Origin: Sciurus carolinensis
Taxonomy: Eukaryota; Chordata; Mammalia; Rodentia; Sciuridae
Assembly: GCF_902686445.1 (NCBI RefSeq)
Contig: NC_062220.1
Coordinates: 109,850,643 to 109,914,642, forward strand
Direction of reading: 5' to 3'
Length of the DNA stretch: 64,000 nt
Shown piece after piece: positions 21,890 through 34,185 of this stretch; position 1 is the first letter of the stretch; each line of letters begins with the position of its first letter. The notes under the pieces were generated by a model. That model was not told the origin of the DNA and made no database searches. It worked only from the letters and a program-made list of their open reading frames with translations. Made by a program: the position numbers and the translations under genes.

Positions 21890-23280
21890 TGAATTATTAA
21901 TATGTTAGGGAGTAAATAATTTGGGTCATCAATTTTCTTTAAAAAACATACTTTGAAGAGGCATTCAAAGTCATTGCTATTAGTGTATATGCAAGGCTTA
22001 TGGTGGTGATGTGGTGAAGAAGTGTGTTAGTGTGTGTGTGTTTGCATTGGTAATACAGGAGTATATTAATCTTTGTGGACATGCAGTTATGTAATTGCAT
22101 TTCTGAAGGCCAGCTTGAGTTATCACTTCACAATGCAGTTATGTCACATTCAAAACTATTGACAGTAGAGTAAGTTGTAGCACAAAGGCAAATAGAAAAT
22201 TAAAAATGCTCCAGATCTTCATTTGTCAGAGTGCCACTCTCCAGGGTAAGAGAAGCAAATAGTAAAACGGGTGGAAGTTCCTTTAATTAGTCTCAAACAC
22301 AATTTATCTGTTCTTTTCCAAGCTCTCAGAATAGCCTTCCCAACTCCTTACCTGGAAGAAATACAGAGACCTGACTTTATCTCTGAAGTTTTTGGTTAAA
22401 GGAAAGGAAGAAAACAAACTCAAATAAGATAATTCATCGTGGAATTTCAGTCACCTAGGCAATAAAGCACCTAAGAAATTTTGAGACATGGGCTCTGTCC
22501 AAGTCATTTAAAATAATATTATATAGACTTGATTATGCTTATAACAATTGTATAGGTTTAGTTTTAACCTTCTTTCATTCAATGAACACTGTCAGTCTGT
22601 TCAGACTGCCAAAACAAAATTCTACAGAATAGTTGACTTAACAAAAAGAAATTTATTTCTCACATTTCTGGAGACTGAAAATCCCATATGTGGGTCTTCA
22701 GGGAGTGGTTTCTGGTGAGGGTTTTCTATCTTCTTTGTAGACAAGTGCTTTGTCATCGCCTGGCCTTTTTTCTGAGTACTCTCAAGGAGAGAAAAAGGAA
22801 TGGGGTAGCCATATCTGGGTTCACTTCTTATAAAGTACTTAATCTTAGAGACAACACAACCCTTTTGACCTCATTTAATCTGTTACTTCCTTAGAAGTCC
22901 CATCTCCAAGTATACATACAAAGGATTAATGCTAAAGTATAAAAATTTGGTCAGAGGAGCAAATATTCAACCCATACATGTTATACTGGTCTCCCTGAAT
23001 TCGTGTCTTTTCTTTAAAATGTAAAATATGTTCATTTCATCTGGTCTGTCTCCAAATTCTTAACTCATTTCAGTGTCTACTCCAAAGTCTAAAGTACAAA
23101 GTCTCATTTAAGTCAGATTGTGAAGAAACTCAAAGTACAACTCACCCTGAGGCAATTCCTCTCCGTTATGAATTGCAGAACTTGACAGGAGATTTGCATC
23201 TAAAACATGAAGGAAAGTATCAAGAGGAAAAAAGGGGAGTGGTTTCCAAGCACGTCCAAGACCTACCAAAGCAACTTCTA
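21890..23280. repeat. inverted duplication, arm A
   Basis: This segment reappears in reverse complement at about 49830-51360. From left to right it holds about 685 bp of sequence I cannot assign to a repeat, an antisense MaLR LTR (22590-22985) and the first 300 bp or so of MaLR interior. All three parts and both junctions match arm B in the same order. Identity by eye is about 96% over 22041-22200, about 85% in the rest of the flank, about 80% in the LTR, and lower in the interior. Borders are approximate. Confidence 0.85.
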
Positions 23281-24120
23281 GTAGACGTGAAGACTTGATA
23301 ATAATTTGGGAGTCAATACCTCAACTTTTGGACTACTGGGGTGATGCTGCTACTCCATAATTTCTGCTGGGCTGGAGTTCCACCCCAACACTACAGGTGA
23401 CAGTATCCTAGCCTGTAGGAACCACAATGATAGCTCAACCTTTTGGAAACCAAAGTGCAAGCAGCCTGTCCTCCAGAGCCTGCTGTAAGAGTAACCACCC
23501 TGATGACCTCTAAATCAACTTCAGTGTCAATCTTGCCTTTTCTTAAAAAATAAACAGTATTTACAACAGATAGCTCTATAATCCAGTTTGTCCCTTTGGT
23601 CCAAACTGGCAGTATTCTGCTGCTTAGTTTCAAATTGGCAGCATCTCTGCTGGTATACTCTCATCTATATTCCTGGCTTCTGCTAAAACAACTGGTCAAC
23701 AACAGAGATATTCTCTTTAAGGAGAGATTGTGCAAAAACACCCTTAGTATTATCTCTTTATTTTATTGAAATAGGGATAAGCTTATAAGTTTTCAAATCT
23801 TTAAATTCTAGTTCCTTTTATCTTAATAATGCTTCAATTTAATTTATCCTTTCACATTTACTCTAAACACCAAGGAGACACCCAACTGTTTCTTACACTC
23901 CTTGAATAGAAATCAGCTTATCTAAATATCTAAGCTCATAATTTACTAGTTTACCTTGCACAAAATACTAGGAATAAATTGAATCAAGTTTTTTGCCTCT
24001 TTGTAACAAGTATAACCTTTCCTCCATTTTTCAAAAATCTGTTCCTCACCTTTCTTTGAGACTCAATAGAATGGCCTTTAATATTTATATTTCTAACTGC
24101 ATTCTATTTATGATGGTATA
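22590..24120 (-). mobile_element. MaLR element, 3' LTR plus partial interior
   Basis: 22590-22985 is an antisense LTR ('gtctgttcagactgccaaaa', 'atttatttctcacatttctg', 'gtggtttctggtgagggttt'). 22985 to about 24120 reads as antisense MaLR interior (THE1/MST/MLT-int type): 'ttcttaactcatttcagtgt', 'caaagtctcatttaagtca', 'ttggtccaaactggcag', 'gactcaatagaatggccttt'. The LTR lies at the 3' end of the element, so 21890-22575 is outside it. No intact coding frame remains. Confidence 0.7.
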
Positions 24121-25961
24121 TGGATGCATGGATGCTAGCATTAGAAGTGTAATTAGATAAACTTAGGTATGGTACCTACCATTTCAGACAATTATGGTTT
24201 TCTTGACAAATACCAAAAAGCATTCGCCTTACCTAGTTCACAGACTCCAATTAATAACCTATGTTACTAAAGACATAACACAAAAAATCCCAAAATATCA
24301 AGAACTGTGTGGTAATTCATATATGAAAATGCAGGTGAGAAAACTAAAACCCAAATAATGATGATTAAATGATCTATCAACAGTTGACCAAATATTATGA
24401 AAAATTAGCCTACTTTTAAATTTCTATGATCCTGTGTCTGATAGAACCATATAAAATATGTACCATTCTTATAGTGATTTCTACTTTTGTTGCATTTTTC
24501 AAGGATATTCCAATTAGGTGTAGCTGTCCCACACAGAGGGTAATATCCCTGGCAGTATAGTAGAAGGCATAACTTTATCTTTTCAGGAGACTTGCATAAT
24601 AAATACTGTCATTTGTTTGCTGAAAATAAGACTAAACTTAATTTTAAAAATCTAATTGCCCTAAAAAATATACATTTAATAAAAAATATACATTTAAATT
24701 ATTTCAGTATATGTCATGTTGGTAAAATGATTTTGAGTTCTGTCGTTTATCTTTTGGTTTATGTGCAACTATCTATATAACAATATACCAGATGCAATAA
24801 GCATGGCATATTCCATTCTGATGAATAATAAAATATGAACTTATTTAACTATGGATTTATATGATCTTTGACAAAGGTCATATAAACTATTTCACTCTTC
24901 TTGGATTCATCACAAGACTGGCCCAATGGTGACACTTTGAGAAAACCCCACATGAAAGGAGAAAGTCTTTGGTTTCATTCACATTTAGGTAGGTGTAAGA
25001 ATTTGTAGATCTTTTTCCCCAAGATAGGGTTAAATGTGTATATAATCCTTACACAAATGTTTTAATTGAAGATAAATGACACAGACTTAAATATGATAAA
25101 TTCTGATATTACTGTTAAGGGAGAAGTACATAAGGTCTGTTCAGAAATGTATCAGGTATTCACTGAGGGATATAAGAAATCTAGAAATTGTTGAAGTTGC
25201 TATGAGGAGAAAGAGTGAGACAGAGACAGAGAGGGAGAGCATGCACTGTCTTCAGAAAGAAGGAGCTCATTATGTCTAAAAAAAGTGATGTTTCCTCAGA
25301 ATGCCAGGAATTGTGAACTTGGGAAAGTGAGCTCATCCTTGGTTGATCAGAATTTTGTCATTGTTTTTAATTTAATCAATATTATAGCTTTGTATCTAAC
25401 AGAGTTAACATTTGTAGTCACTAGCAATTTTAGGTTGATCCTTCTCTGTCCATGCTTCCCTAATCAAGCCCCTGCTCCAGAATCTCATACCCGTTTACAA
25501 ACACTGTTAGAAATACTAATATTTAGCATATAAGAAATTGTAATGGATAATGTACCTATATGTGAGGGAATTAGAAGCACTCATTCTTGGATAAATTGTA
25601 TGAATGGAAAACTTATTATCATATATTGTAATATCCTTGGAGAAGTGGGACAACTTAGTTACATATTTATTATTAGGATTTTACAAGTTTCTAAAGAGAT
25701 TATATATGGGGAGAAGTGGTCCTTTGTCATTACTATTCAGTAGTAGGAGTGCTGGCAATTTTGTTTCTCAGCCTTTTCCACAACTATCTTGGATAGCAGG
25801 ATTATCCTTGACCCCAACAAGTAGGACAAGACTTTCCAATAAAATTGTTATACCACTAACTGATAAGTTCATGGCTTCTGTAACCCAACTGCTACATTCC
25901 TCTAGCAATCAGTACTTTAGTAAGTAAAGACCCATGTGAGACATTACAGTCTCAGTTTACA
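24121..25961. other. unassigned intergenic DNA
   Basis: AT-rich and without recognised elements. A short tandem duplication of a 'taaaaaatatacattta' unit lies at about 24662-24698. The 107-codon frame at 25604-25927 has no recognisable domain and I do not call it a gene. Confidence 0.5.
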
Positions 25962-26172
25962 AATGAAACTGGGTTTGAATCTCTGCTCCTTAATATGCCA
26001 CAGGACCTTCAGCATATAAATAAGTTAACTTCTTTGAGCTCCAATTCCCTCATGTGCAAAAGGAATTAATGTGAACGCCTATTTCATAAATTTACTGTGA
26101 GGGGTGAAATTAGAACATTATCTATAAAGTGCCTTAAAACATATGCCAGAGAAAGTTCTTTAAATAATTTCA
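25962..26172 (+). repeat. MIR SINE, nearly complete
   Basis: Sense MIR: 'ctgggtttgaatctctgctc', 'agttaacttctttgagctcc', 'caattccctcatgtgcaaaa', 'ctatttcataaatttactgt', 'ataaagtgccttaaaacata'. This follows the full MIR order from the tRNA-like head through the core to the LINE-like tail. Confidence 0.85.
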
Positions 26173-27237
26173 ACTTATTATCAAATTCATCAAATGCATG
26201 TATGTGTGTGCAAGACAGTTACAATAAGGTTCATTTGAGTGAAACATTTACTTGGTCATTGAAAGACATCTGTTGACTAGAAAAAGTAATCAAAAGAGAC
26301 AAACTTTAACTAATAATTAGGGAAATTTAGTCAAAACAATGTCCATATAACTTTGAAGAAGCATGGCAAAATTCATTTCATACTTGAAATTTTGAGGACA
26401 TACTTAGGCTTCCAGAAATGTTATGATGTTCATCAAGTAGTCATCTATCTGATTTATGAATGCTAGACTCCATATAATGTGTTTCTCTTATCTCCTGGTA
26501 TGCTTAAATGGAGTGAGTTCATGTGTGTAAGTCTGGTCAATGGACTTGAGCCCTAAAATGTCAAGGTGGGTTTTTCATGCACCCTCCCTTATTTATGAGG
26601 TTAGAAGCCAAGGACTAAAAATGGTAGAACCATGCAATGGAAAGAGTTTTTGTTCCTGAATTTAGCACTTGATTAAAAGACTACCAGGATGATAGTCGAT
26701 CTATAATTTTCACCCATTAGTTTTTAAGGAAATGAGAGATGTGTTACCTATTCAACCTGTACAATTTTTTAAATGAAAATCAGTGTGTCCCCAATCAGTG
26801 TACATTTTTTATTCCCTTGGAGAATTAGAAACTTTTTTCCAATTAAGCAAATACTATTGAGGTGAAAAATTAATTTTAAAGGTTGATTGTGAGCTAACTT
26901 ATGAATATTGATCACTTGAGTGCTATTTGAAGGCACTCAAGTTCTCTATCACTTCAATAATTTTGAGAAAATTTTTATTAATTAATGGAAATGATGTTTG
27001 TATTTATTTCATAAGCTATTTTCCTCCTGATTAGGTTAAAAACTTCAATTATTTATAATCAAGGTATATGATTTTCTCAGTGAAAGACTGACTCATCAAT
27101 AAACTATGTGAGAATAATATTGAATTTGATATATAAAATTTGAAGGATTTGTGTTTGGAAGCAAAAAGAAGAATAGTAACTATGGGCTCTTTTGATAATA
27201 GTGGAAATTAAATTTAGATTAAAAGTCAAAGATCAGT
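26173..27237. other. unassigned; possible MLT1-like trace
   Basis: No confident call. The 26440-26720 part has a faint MLT1-like word order ('tggtcaatggacttgagccc' and the region after it), too degraded to claim. The rest is AT-rich. Confidence 0.4.
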
Positions 27238-27425
27238 TTAGATCTGGATTACTTTCCAGGTTTGCTAATTAATTTGGTGTTACTTGCATCAATAAATTAA
27301 ACTCTTGAGGCCTCAATTCCAAATCAGTTAAACAGGCCTCTGGATAATTGTCACAATTAAATATGGTAGAATATAAAACAGCTTGACATTCCATAGGTAT
27401 TCAATTGATATTCTCTTCTATTTCT
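27238..27425 (+). repeat. MIR SINE, degraded
   Basis: Recognised by 'aaattaaactcttgaggcct' 'caattccaaatcagttaaac', 'gtcacaattaaatatggtag' and 'ccataggtattcaattgata', which follow the MIR core and tail in order. Confidence 0.6.
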
Positions 27426-27974
27426 TTTCCTATTCTTTCCTTGAGATAACATCCATTCAGAAAATAGATAAACATCCAAAAATATGTAAGTAACAATGAC
27501 ATATAAAATAATAAATACTTGGAGGTAATTCTAACAAAATTATTTACTTGAATAATGAAGTTGTGAACATCCATAGTTCTGGCAACTATAAGACCTATGC
27601 TCTATTAGAGATAGAAGTGTTAGCATAGTAATTACAAGTAAGTGCATGGGAAAATTCAGGAAGCAATTAAATTCAAAATCAGGAAAATATCCAGAAAACT
27701 AGGGATTTGCATTGGTTTTCTTAAATAAGTGACATTTAAATTGAAGTATTAAGAATACACTTATGAACATAGGATATAAACTTTTTAACCCTAGGAAACA
27801 GAAAGGTCAGATTAGAGACTGATGAATTTGAAAAACTGAATATTGTTTAGTTTGATGAAATGGGAGAAAAGAGGATGATGAGAAGTAAGGGTGATGTGGT
27901 GTGTGACACAAACTCAAGGAAAAGTGTCACAAGCTGGAGGGAATTTGGCATATGCTTCAAGGAAACTAGGGAGT
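27426..27974. other. unassigned intergenic DNA
   Basis: Nothing recognised in this stretch. Confidence 0.5.
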
Positions 27975-28475
27975 CATGTGAGGTAGATTGAGTGCAAGTC
28001 TCTGAAGCTCCACTTTCGTTTTGCCCTGTGATGTCATAGTGCTCACTTTATTCCATGTGATTTCTTTTGGCTGATAGAATGAAATGGAAAAAATCTGTAC
28101 CAGTTTCTCAACACGGACCTCAAGAAATTCTGCATATTTTTTTTCATAATTTCGTGCTTCTCCTAAAACTGTGAGAAAGATGAGCCTTCTGATAACAAGG
28201 ATCCATTAAGGGCACAGGGAGTTGATTTTTCTGAAGTAGGTTTCCCAGCTACCTCAGAAACCCTCTTAAATAAACAAGATCCCTCAGATAGCCATCAATG
28301 ACTAAAGAGAAGCAGCTAATATGCATATACCTGAGCAAAACTAGCCAGGTCAGCAGAGTCCATCCAACCAAGGCATAAACTAGTCACTAAGTACTAAAGA
28401 AATGTGGAAGACAGTTTCATCCCTCTGTGCTACTGAAGTGTTGTGAGTTTTCAGCATATGACAATAGCTAACACC
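27975..28475 (+). mobile_element. MLT1-like MaLR LTR
   Basis: Sense MLT1-class LTR: 'cttttggctgatagaatgaa', 'gtcagcagagtccatccaac', 'gaaatgtggaagacagtttc', 'ctactgaagtgttgtgagtt' and the end 'cagcatatgacaatagctaa' 'cac'. The terminal 'gcaatagctaa'-type ending is characteristic of older MLT1 subfamilies. Divergence is high. Confidence 0.68.
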
Positions 28476-29170
28476 AAAGGCTTAGAATCTAGGCAAATAC
28501 AAACATTTTTTGCTTTTTAAAGGTAATTTCCAATGCAATACTACATATAAAACAGAGGAATAAGACTATAGACATTAAAGAGGAGCTTATCAGTTTGTGG
28601 TCAAGAAGAACATGAAGACTATTGGAGAGAGATATACAGAGAGACATGTAGATATTTGAGAGGTATTTGAGGGTTAGAAGAGTCAAGGAATCAAAAGCTT
28701 GGTATATTTTCTCTGTGATACATTGCATTAAGAGATGATGGGAAAATATGCTCTGACATGAGGTTTTTCTTAAAAAAATGAATACTGAAGAATTAGAAGG
28801 TTGGGAACACAAGGGAGAATGAAATTATACGTGGTACTAAAAAGTTGGTAAAAACTCAGTTATCCTGGGATAGTGTCATACAAGCTGTTATAATAATGAT
28901 TTTGGAATTGTGACCTGAAAGACATATTTGAAAACCATTCAAGATAAAAGTATGAGACAAAGATGTCTTTTAAGTTAAGGGTGAAACTTGAGTCGGGTGA
29001 TACAATTTTAAATGTAATACCAATATAATACCAAATAATCTGTTGTGATATATCTTGATCATTAGGAATGTATTCTGAAAATTGTCTCAGATTAACATGT
29101 GCATGGTGGGAGACAGGGGTCCCTTGAGATAAGCCAAGGAAACAAGGGGCCTCACACATCTTTCTAGGGT
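28476..29170. other. unassigned intergenic DNA
   Basis: Two minus-strand frames of about 100 codons (28489-28812 and 28860-29159) are open here. Neither shows a recognisable domain or start context, and both are treated as chance. Confidence 0.5.
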
Positions 29171-29378
29171 TGTGTGTTAGTCAGCTTACTTCATGGGCAG
29201 CAAATAAAAAAGGGAAAGAGAGTCTATTCACACAGTCCCTTTAAAGTATATACCCAGTGACCACAAGACCCCCAACTAGAATCTAATTCCTTAAGGTTCC
29301 ACTACTCCCTGCTTGTGTCACCTTTGGAACCAAACTTTTAACACATGGATATTTGGGAGTATATGTACTGAAATACCC
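29171..29378 (-). mobile_element. rodent MaLR LTR with internal deletion, antisense
   Basis: It has the 'tgtgtgttagtcagcttac' start and the 'accaaacttttaacacatgg' 'atatttgggag' end of the family seen at 19719, but only about 210 bp remain. The middle is largely missing. Confidence 0.68.
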
Positions 29379-29504
29379 TGTACTCATTTAGCTCCTAGAT
29401 TCATCTTAAGCTATGTTTCTGTTAGATAAGCAAAGTGTCAACATATGGACAGTCTTGGACCCGGTTAACAATTTGAGCTAATTTATCTATGTCTTTTAGA
29501 GTAG

Positions 29505-29670
29505 TTTTTCTCAATATCACTACAATTGACATTTTGGATTAGATAATTCTTTGTTAGGATGGGAGAGCATTTTTGTGCATTATAGGATGCTTAGCAGCAT
29601 CATTGGCCTCTACATCCTGGATGCCAGGAGTACCCCTCTGAGTGTGAAAAACAAAAGTGTCATGTCAAAT
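29505..29670 (-). mobile_element. MER20 (hAT-Charlie DNA transposon)
   Basis: The plus strand reads as reverse MER20: 'gtttttctcaatatcactac' 'aattgacattttgg', 'ataattctttgttaggatgg', 'gcattataggatgcttagca' 'gcatcattggcctctaca', 'tggatgccaggagtacccct'. This is a non-autonomous Charlie-class element. The far end is worn. Confidence 0.82.
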
Positions 29671-31234
29671 CCATACACTAAGATTAATTTGAATGAATAA
29701 ATATTGCTTCAGAAGATAGGCTTTTTAAATTCTTGTAGTGTAAGAAGTATAGATTTAACATAGAATATCAAAACCATGGTAATAATATTGCTCATACTGT
29801 TTTTTGATGATTAGTGAATGTTTGCTTTTTAAAGAATCTTAATACAAGTTAACTTTCTGGGATAATGAAAATGTTCTATATTTTGTTTGAGGCATATAAT
29901 GCATTAGCTAAAATATTACTGAAATAAACCCTTTTGATCTGTGCATTTTAATGTATGTACCTATATTTCAAAATTTTTAAAAAGAAATTTCAATAACATT
30001 TAAGATAAAAAACTAACAATTCATTTTTAGCAGCAAAGAATAATAAAATTTGACTAAGTGCACTTTTGCAGTATGAAGTTTGACATAATGTTATTTAGTC
30101 TATTTCTAAGTTTAGTATATTGCATTTACAAAAGTAATTTAAATTATTTTGAAGGTTTTTTTTTTTTGTTTCAGCATGTAAATTCTCCTTGGCAGACATG
30201 TGAATTCAGTAATAAGAAAACCCAAATGAATGAAGTTTGAACTTTGAAAGCCAGAGGAGCTTTTATTTTTAAATTTCAACTCTAATAAATTGAAAATCAA
30301 TGAAAACTCCAGTAATTCTAAATAAGCTTTTATATGCACAAAAGAAGCATAAGTCAAGGACAAAGCCACATAAAACTAACATGAAAATAACAGGAGACAA
30401 AGGAACATTCAAGGATACTCAACAGAAGTTGCAAAGAGGCCAGGGTGAGGTCTCTGAGAACAGAGTAGCAGAATCCATAGAAGAGAGCACTGAGGAGAGG
30501 AGGTGGGGGTCAGCATCTTTTAGCGGGAATGCTGGAAGAAAAGAGAAAGGAGAGAAAAGAGGTCACTTGATTCATAACATAGTGCCATGGTGACAGTAGT
30601 TACAGTGTAGCATATTCCAAGTGAGAAAAGAATGATATCAGAAATGGAATAAATATGTTTCTAAGCCAATTACAGACATTTCCTAATTTCTTTGGGTATT
30701 TTCTTAACTGAACAGTAGACAACTTAAACTAAGGGCAAACTTTATAACCAAAAATGATCACCCTAAGTTATAGTCATTTTTGAACACTCCCATGAAACTG
30801 AGAAAACAAGCCTGCTTAGCCAAAGAATCAAGAATAGACTGTTGTAATAAATCTCATCAACTAGTGACTACCGTGACAGAAAAATAGAAGGTAGGAATGC
30901 CTATGGAAACAGCAAATCTTCAAGAAAAATCCTGACTGGCATCAAATTTATAACCAGATAAAAATAAACAGTCAAAATAAAACAAATAAACAACTGCCAA
31001 ACTGATAGCTGAATTTTCATGCTTGTACCCAACAGAGAAGTTATTAAAAACTCTATTTCTCTCTCAGTGTGTCTCCTCTAACTTGTGAATGCATATGTTT
31101 GTGTATTTGTACATCTACCTATTATCTATTATGACAGTAAAATCACCCAAAATAAAGATACATATGAAGGACCTCTCAAGCTCTTTAATACTTTATCTCA
31201 ACAAAATAATTCTCCAACTTTTGATTGGAATTAC
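29671..31234. other. unassigned intergenic DNA
   Basis: No repeat or gene recognised. A 97-codon plus-strand frame at 30300-30593 lies in purine-rich DNA. It is Lys/Glu-rich and lacks any motif I know, so it is not called. Confidence 0.5.
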
Positions 31235-31335
31235 TTGTGTCAAATTCTGGTTTCAAATATCAGTAGCTATGTGAAACCAAACAAGTTGTATGTGCTCAAA
31301 TTTCTTGACCTGCTACATGGAGATAACTTGTAGTA
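31235..31335 (+). repeat. MIR SINE fragment
   Basis: 'caaattctggtttcaaatat' 'cagtagctatgtgaaac', 'gctcaaatttcttgacctgc' and 'acatggagataac' follow the MIR head-to-core order, with substitutions throughout. Confidence 0.6.
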
Positions 31336-31380
31336 ACTTAGGACTAAATGATAAATCCAGGTGTGATGCTCAGAGTAGAA

Positions 31381-31490
31381 CAGTGTTTTGGACAGCAGAA
31401 ATACCTGAGGACTTAAAATGCAGATGCCTGGGCCCCATGTCAGAGCTGGATTATCAGTTTGTCTCATGGGAGATTTAGGAATATGCTTCA
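31381..31490 (+). mobile_element. MER5A-like hAT-Charlie fragment
   Basis: 'cagtgttttggacagcagaa' 'atacctgaggac', 'aaaatgcagatgcctgggcc' 'ccatgtcagagctgga' and 'tatcagtttgtctcatggga' match the first two thirds of MER5A in order. Confidence 0.62.
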
Positions 31491-32299
31491 TGTTTTTGTC
31501 TTAAAACTTTTGCTAGATGTTCCTCATGCAGTGAGTTGAAATATCTGGTAGGAAAACTGGTACATAGTAGATATGAAAAGAAGGGGCAGTTATCATTATC
31601 ATCATTGCCAACATCAACTATAATAAATATTTTCTGTAATGAATTTTTAATTTAAAAAGATATATTGACTTTGACATACAAATATAGACTAAAGACAGAT
31701 ACAATAGATTATAAAAGAACAACTGATTTTAAAAAGTGTTCCAAACTTTGTGCTACAAATGAAATCTGCATCATACAATGATTATGGATTATGATTACAT
31801 TTATTATCATAACCTGATTATTTTGGCAGAGAAAATATCATATCGTTTTTTCCTAGTGAGTGATTGTAATCTGAATTTAAATCCATACAATTTTTATTAA
31901 ATTTATCTTTCTACAAACTATTGTATTTTATAAATAATGTCAGATGACATTTCTCAGAAGTAGTAATTATTTTTAAGTATACATAGCTAATCATAAGAAT
32001 AGTTTCATTTTACTAGAAAAAGAAATAAAGACATGGCACTGTTCCATGCAATTTAATAGCAATTTAGGTAGTACACATTCCCAATAGAAAAAATATCCAG
32101 CATCATAGCTATTTTGTAATTTAGGCTTATAAATTAGAAACATGTAAAGATTAGAAATATGTTTTGAATTCAGAAAAATAGTGAAATTCATTGCAAAATA
32201 CATAAATTATTACTTATATTTTGAATTACTCTTGCCTTTAGGTCTCATAAATTTGCTGAACATTCTCATATTTTATAAATCCTTGAGACTTCATTTGCA
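31491..32299. other. AT-rich intergenic DNA
   Basis: No element recognised. Strongly A+T rich. Confidence 0.5.
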
Positions 32300-32485
32300 A
32301 AATATGGCATTTCAGATAAGCTCAGCCTGCAGCACATGCCCTGGGACAATGCAGATGATGTGCTAATCCTGTCCGCTCTCCTCGCTGATGAGGACACTTG
32401 ACATTTCATCAACAAGGCCTTCAAGGACCAGGTAGAAGCTTGTGGATATATAAGGGCCATCAGATGCTGAATATACCACTTGCAA
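32300..32485 (+). pseudogene. exon-like or retropseudogene-like segment, unknown parent
   Basis: A GC-richer island in AT-rich DNA. One plus-strand frame reads like protein: about 35 sense codons from 32298 ending in ...SALLADEDT, a TGA at about 32399, then HFINKAFKDQVEACGYIRAI before another stop near 32466. A CAG/GTAGAA word at about 32429-32437 resembles a splice donor, and 'atttcag' at 32309-32315 a weak acceptor. I cannot name a parent gene. No poly(A) tail is visible. It could be a dead exon, an old processed pseudogene fragment, or chance. Confidence 0.3.
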
Positions 32486-33984
32486 TTGATTGGTCCCACT
32501 AAACAGCTTCCCTTCCAGGCTTCTGACAGGATCTAGGATCTGGGCACTCTGTATTGCTTCCTTCTTCTCAGTTGCTTTGTTGTGACAAAAGGAATAACTT
32601 TCTTAGAAGACTGACAAGTTGAATTTCTCAATACAGCGAAGCCTTTTAGGTAGACTTTTATTGAAAGTCGCTAGTATTCGATTGTTTAATATCAAGGAGA
32701 AAACCTCTTAATGAATGAGTAGTGACTGTAGTAGTCGTTAAATGACCATGCCCCTCATTTGTCCTTAATAATCAGGGTGTGGAAGAGAGAAGCCCCATTG
32801 GTGGCAGTTATTCCATGCACTCTGCCACAACTTTGGACCAGCAACTCTCTAATTATCAGTATTTCACTAATTGTTCAATTGATATACATCTTACATATTT
32901 TTAACTTATATTTCCTTACTCAATAGGGTATTTTGTTATAAAATTATAAAAGGTTATATTTCTAAAGTAAGGGGACAAAAATATATTTCTCACTTAAAAC
33001 ATTTATTTAGTAATTAAAATAAGAAAAAATTATTTAGAGAATGTGTGAAAAACTATTGCTACAAAATCCTTTAGGGTAGCAAGCATGTTGTGCTGCCTCC
33101 CTTAGGTTGATCAGGTGATCACTGTATGACCATTACAGATTGGTGCCTTTAAGGCAACATATACTGAACCAAAGGAAAAATTAGGCACACGTACTATTTC
33201 TGTCTTCATGTGGTTTCATAACGCATAACAAGTCAACCAAATTTGCTAAAACCTGGACCTTCATACATGAATGAGATGTAATTTCACTCTAAAGCATCAT
33301 TTGTAAATACAGATCACTGATCACCAATACTGCTACCTGGGCCGGACCTGAAGCTCTGGATTAAACCAAATAATACATTCCCTCTTTCACAAAACGTCTC
33401 TTTGTTTTCTTTTTTTTTAAACAGTGTGATTCGATGTTTTCTACATAAGAATAATATAAAAAATATATCTGTCTCCTGTTTGTCATGAGATAGCCATTTT
33501 ACACAGATATTCTGGTCTGCTGTATGTCAAAGCGTGAGACAACGCAACGTGTTAAAATAATGAATTTGGAGGTCGCTAGATTGAGGCCATCCCTATGTTC
33601 TGGGTTCCTTAGCAAAACAAAACTTTACCTTAACCCAGCAGAAATCACCAACTAACCTCCAACTAGGGATCTGCCACTGGAACAATCCAAATAAGACTGT
33701 TACTTCAACTTATCAAATATTTTCTGTCTTGCTGTCTGCTCAAATAAACTTTTCAGTTATAAAGTGCCAGAGTTTATCTATTAATACACACCATCCTTCT
33801 CCTTATACTTTGCCTCTCAAGAAGTTAAAATCAAACTTTCTAAAAGAATATGGTATCTTAGACAAGGCCCAATTTGTTACAAAAAAATTTTTATGTATGT
33901 TTATTTCTGACTCCTTTTCTCATCTTCATGATAACTGCTTCTTTGATATTTTCATATTTTAAAATATCTATTTCTCTATATATG
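32486..33984. other. unassigned, apparently repeat-free DNA
   Basis: I recognise no transposon in this 1.5 kb. Parts (32750-33250, 33500-33700) are of higher complexity and hold scattered CpG dinucleotides. That would fit single-copy sequence, but nothing functional can be claimed. Confidence 0.45.
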
Positions 33985-34185
33985 AAACCAAGTTTTTAAT
34001 TTATTTGTTCTAATTTGTTGTACATGACAGTAGAATGCATTTATACATTTTGATAGATCATACATAAATGGAGTGTAATCTCTCATTTTTCTGATTATAC
34101 ATATTGTAGGATCACATCAGTCATGCAGTCATGTATGTACATGAAGTAATAATGTCTGTTTCATTCTACTATCTAAGTTCTTTTT
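33985..34185 (-). mobile_element. L1 3'UTR fragment, antisense
   Basis: 'tgttgtacatgacagtagaa' 'tgcatttatacattttga', 'catacataaatggagtgtaa' and 'aggatcacatcagtcatgca' match the L1 3'UTR at 48718-49035 closely. Only about 200 bp were inserted, a strong 5' truncation. Both copies appear to derive from the same L1 subfamily. Confidence 0.78.

Noticed and set aside
25604..25927. 107-codon plus-strand frame
   Set aside because: No recognisable domain, no splice context, and the length is not exceptional for a 64 kb window read in six frames.
28489..29159. Two adjacent minus-strand frames of about 100 codons
   Set aside because: They are in different frames without a shared family signature. A broken gene was considered, but nothing recognisable remained.
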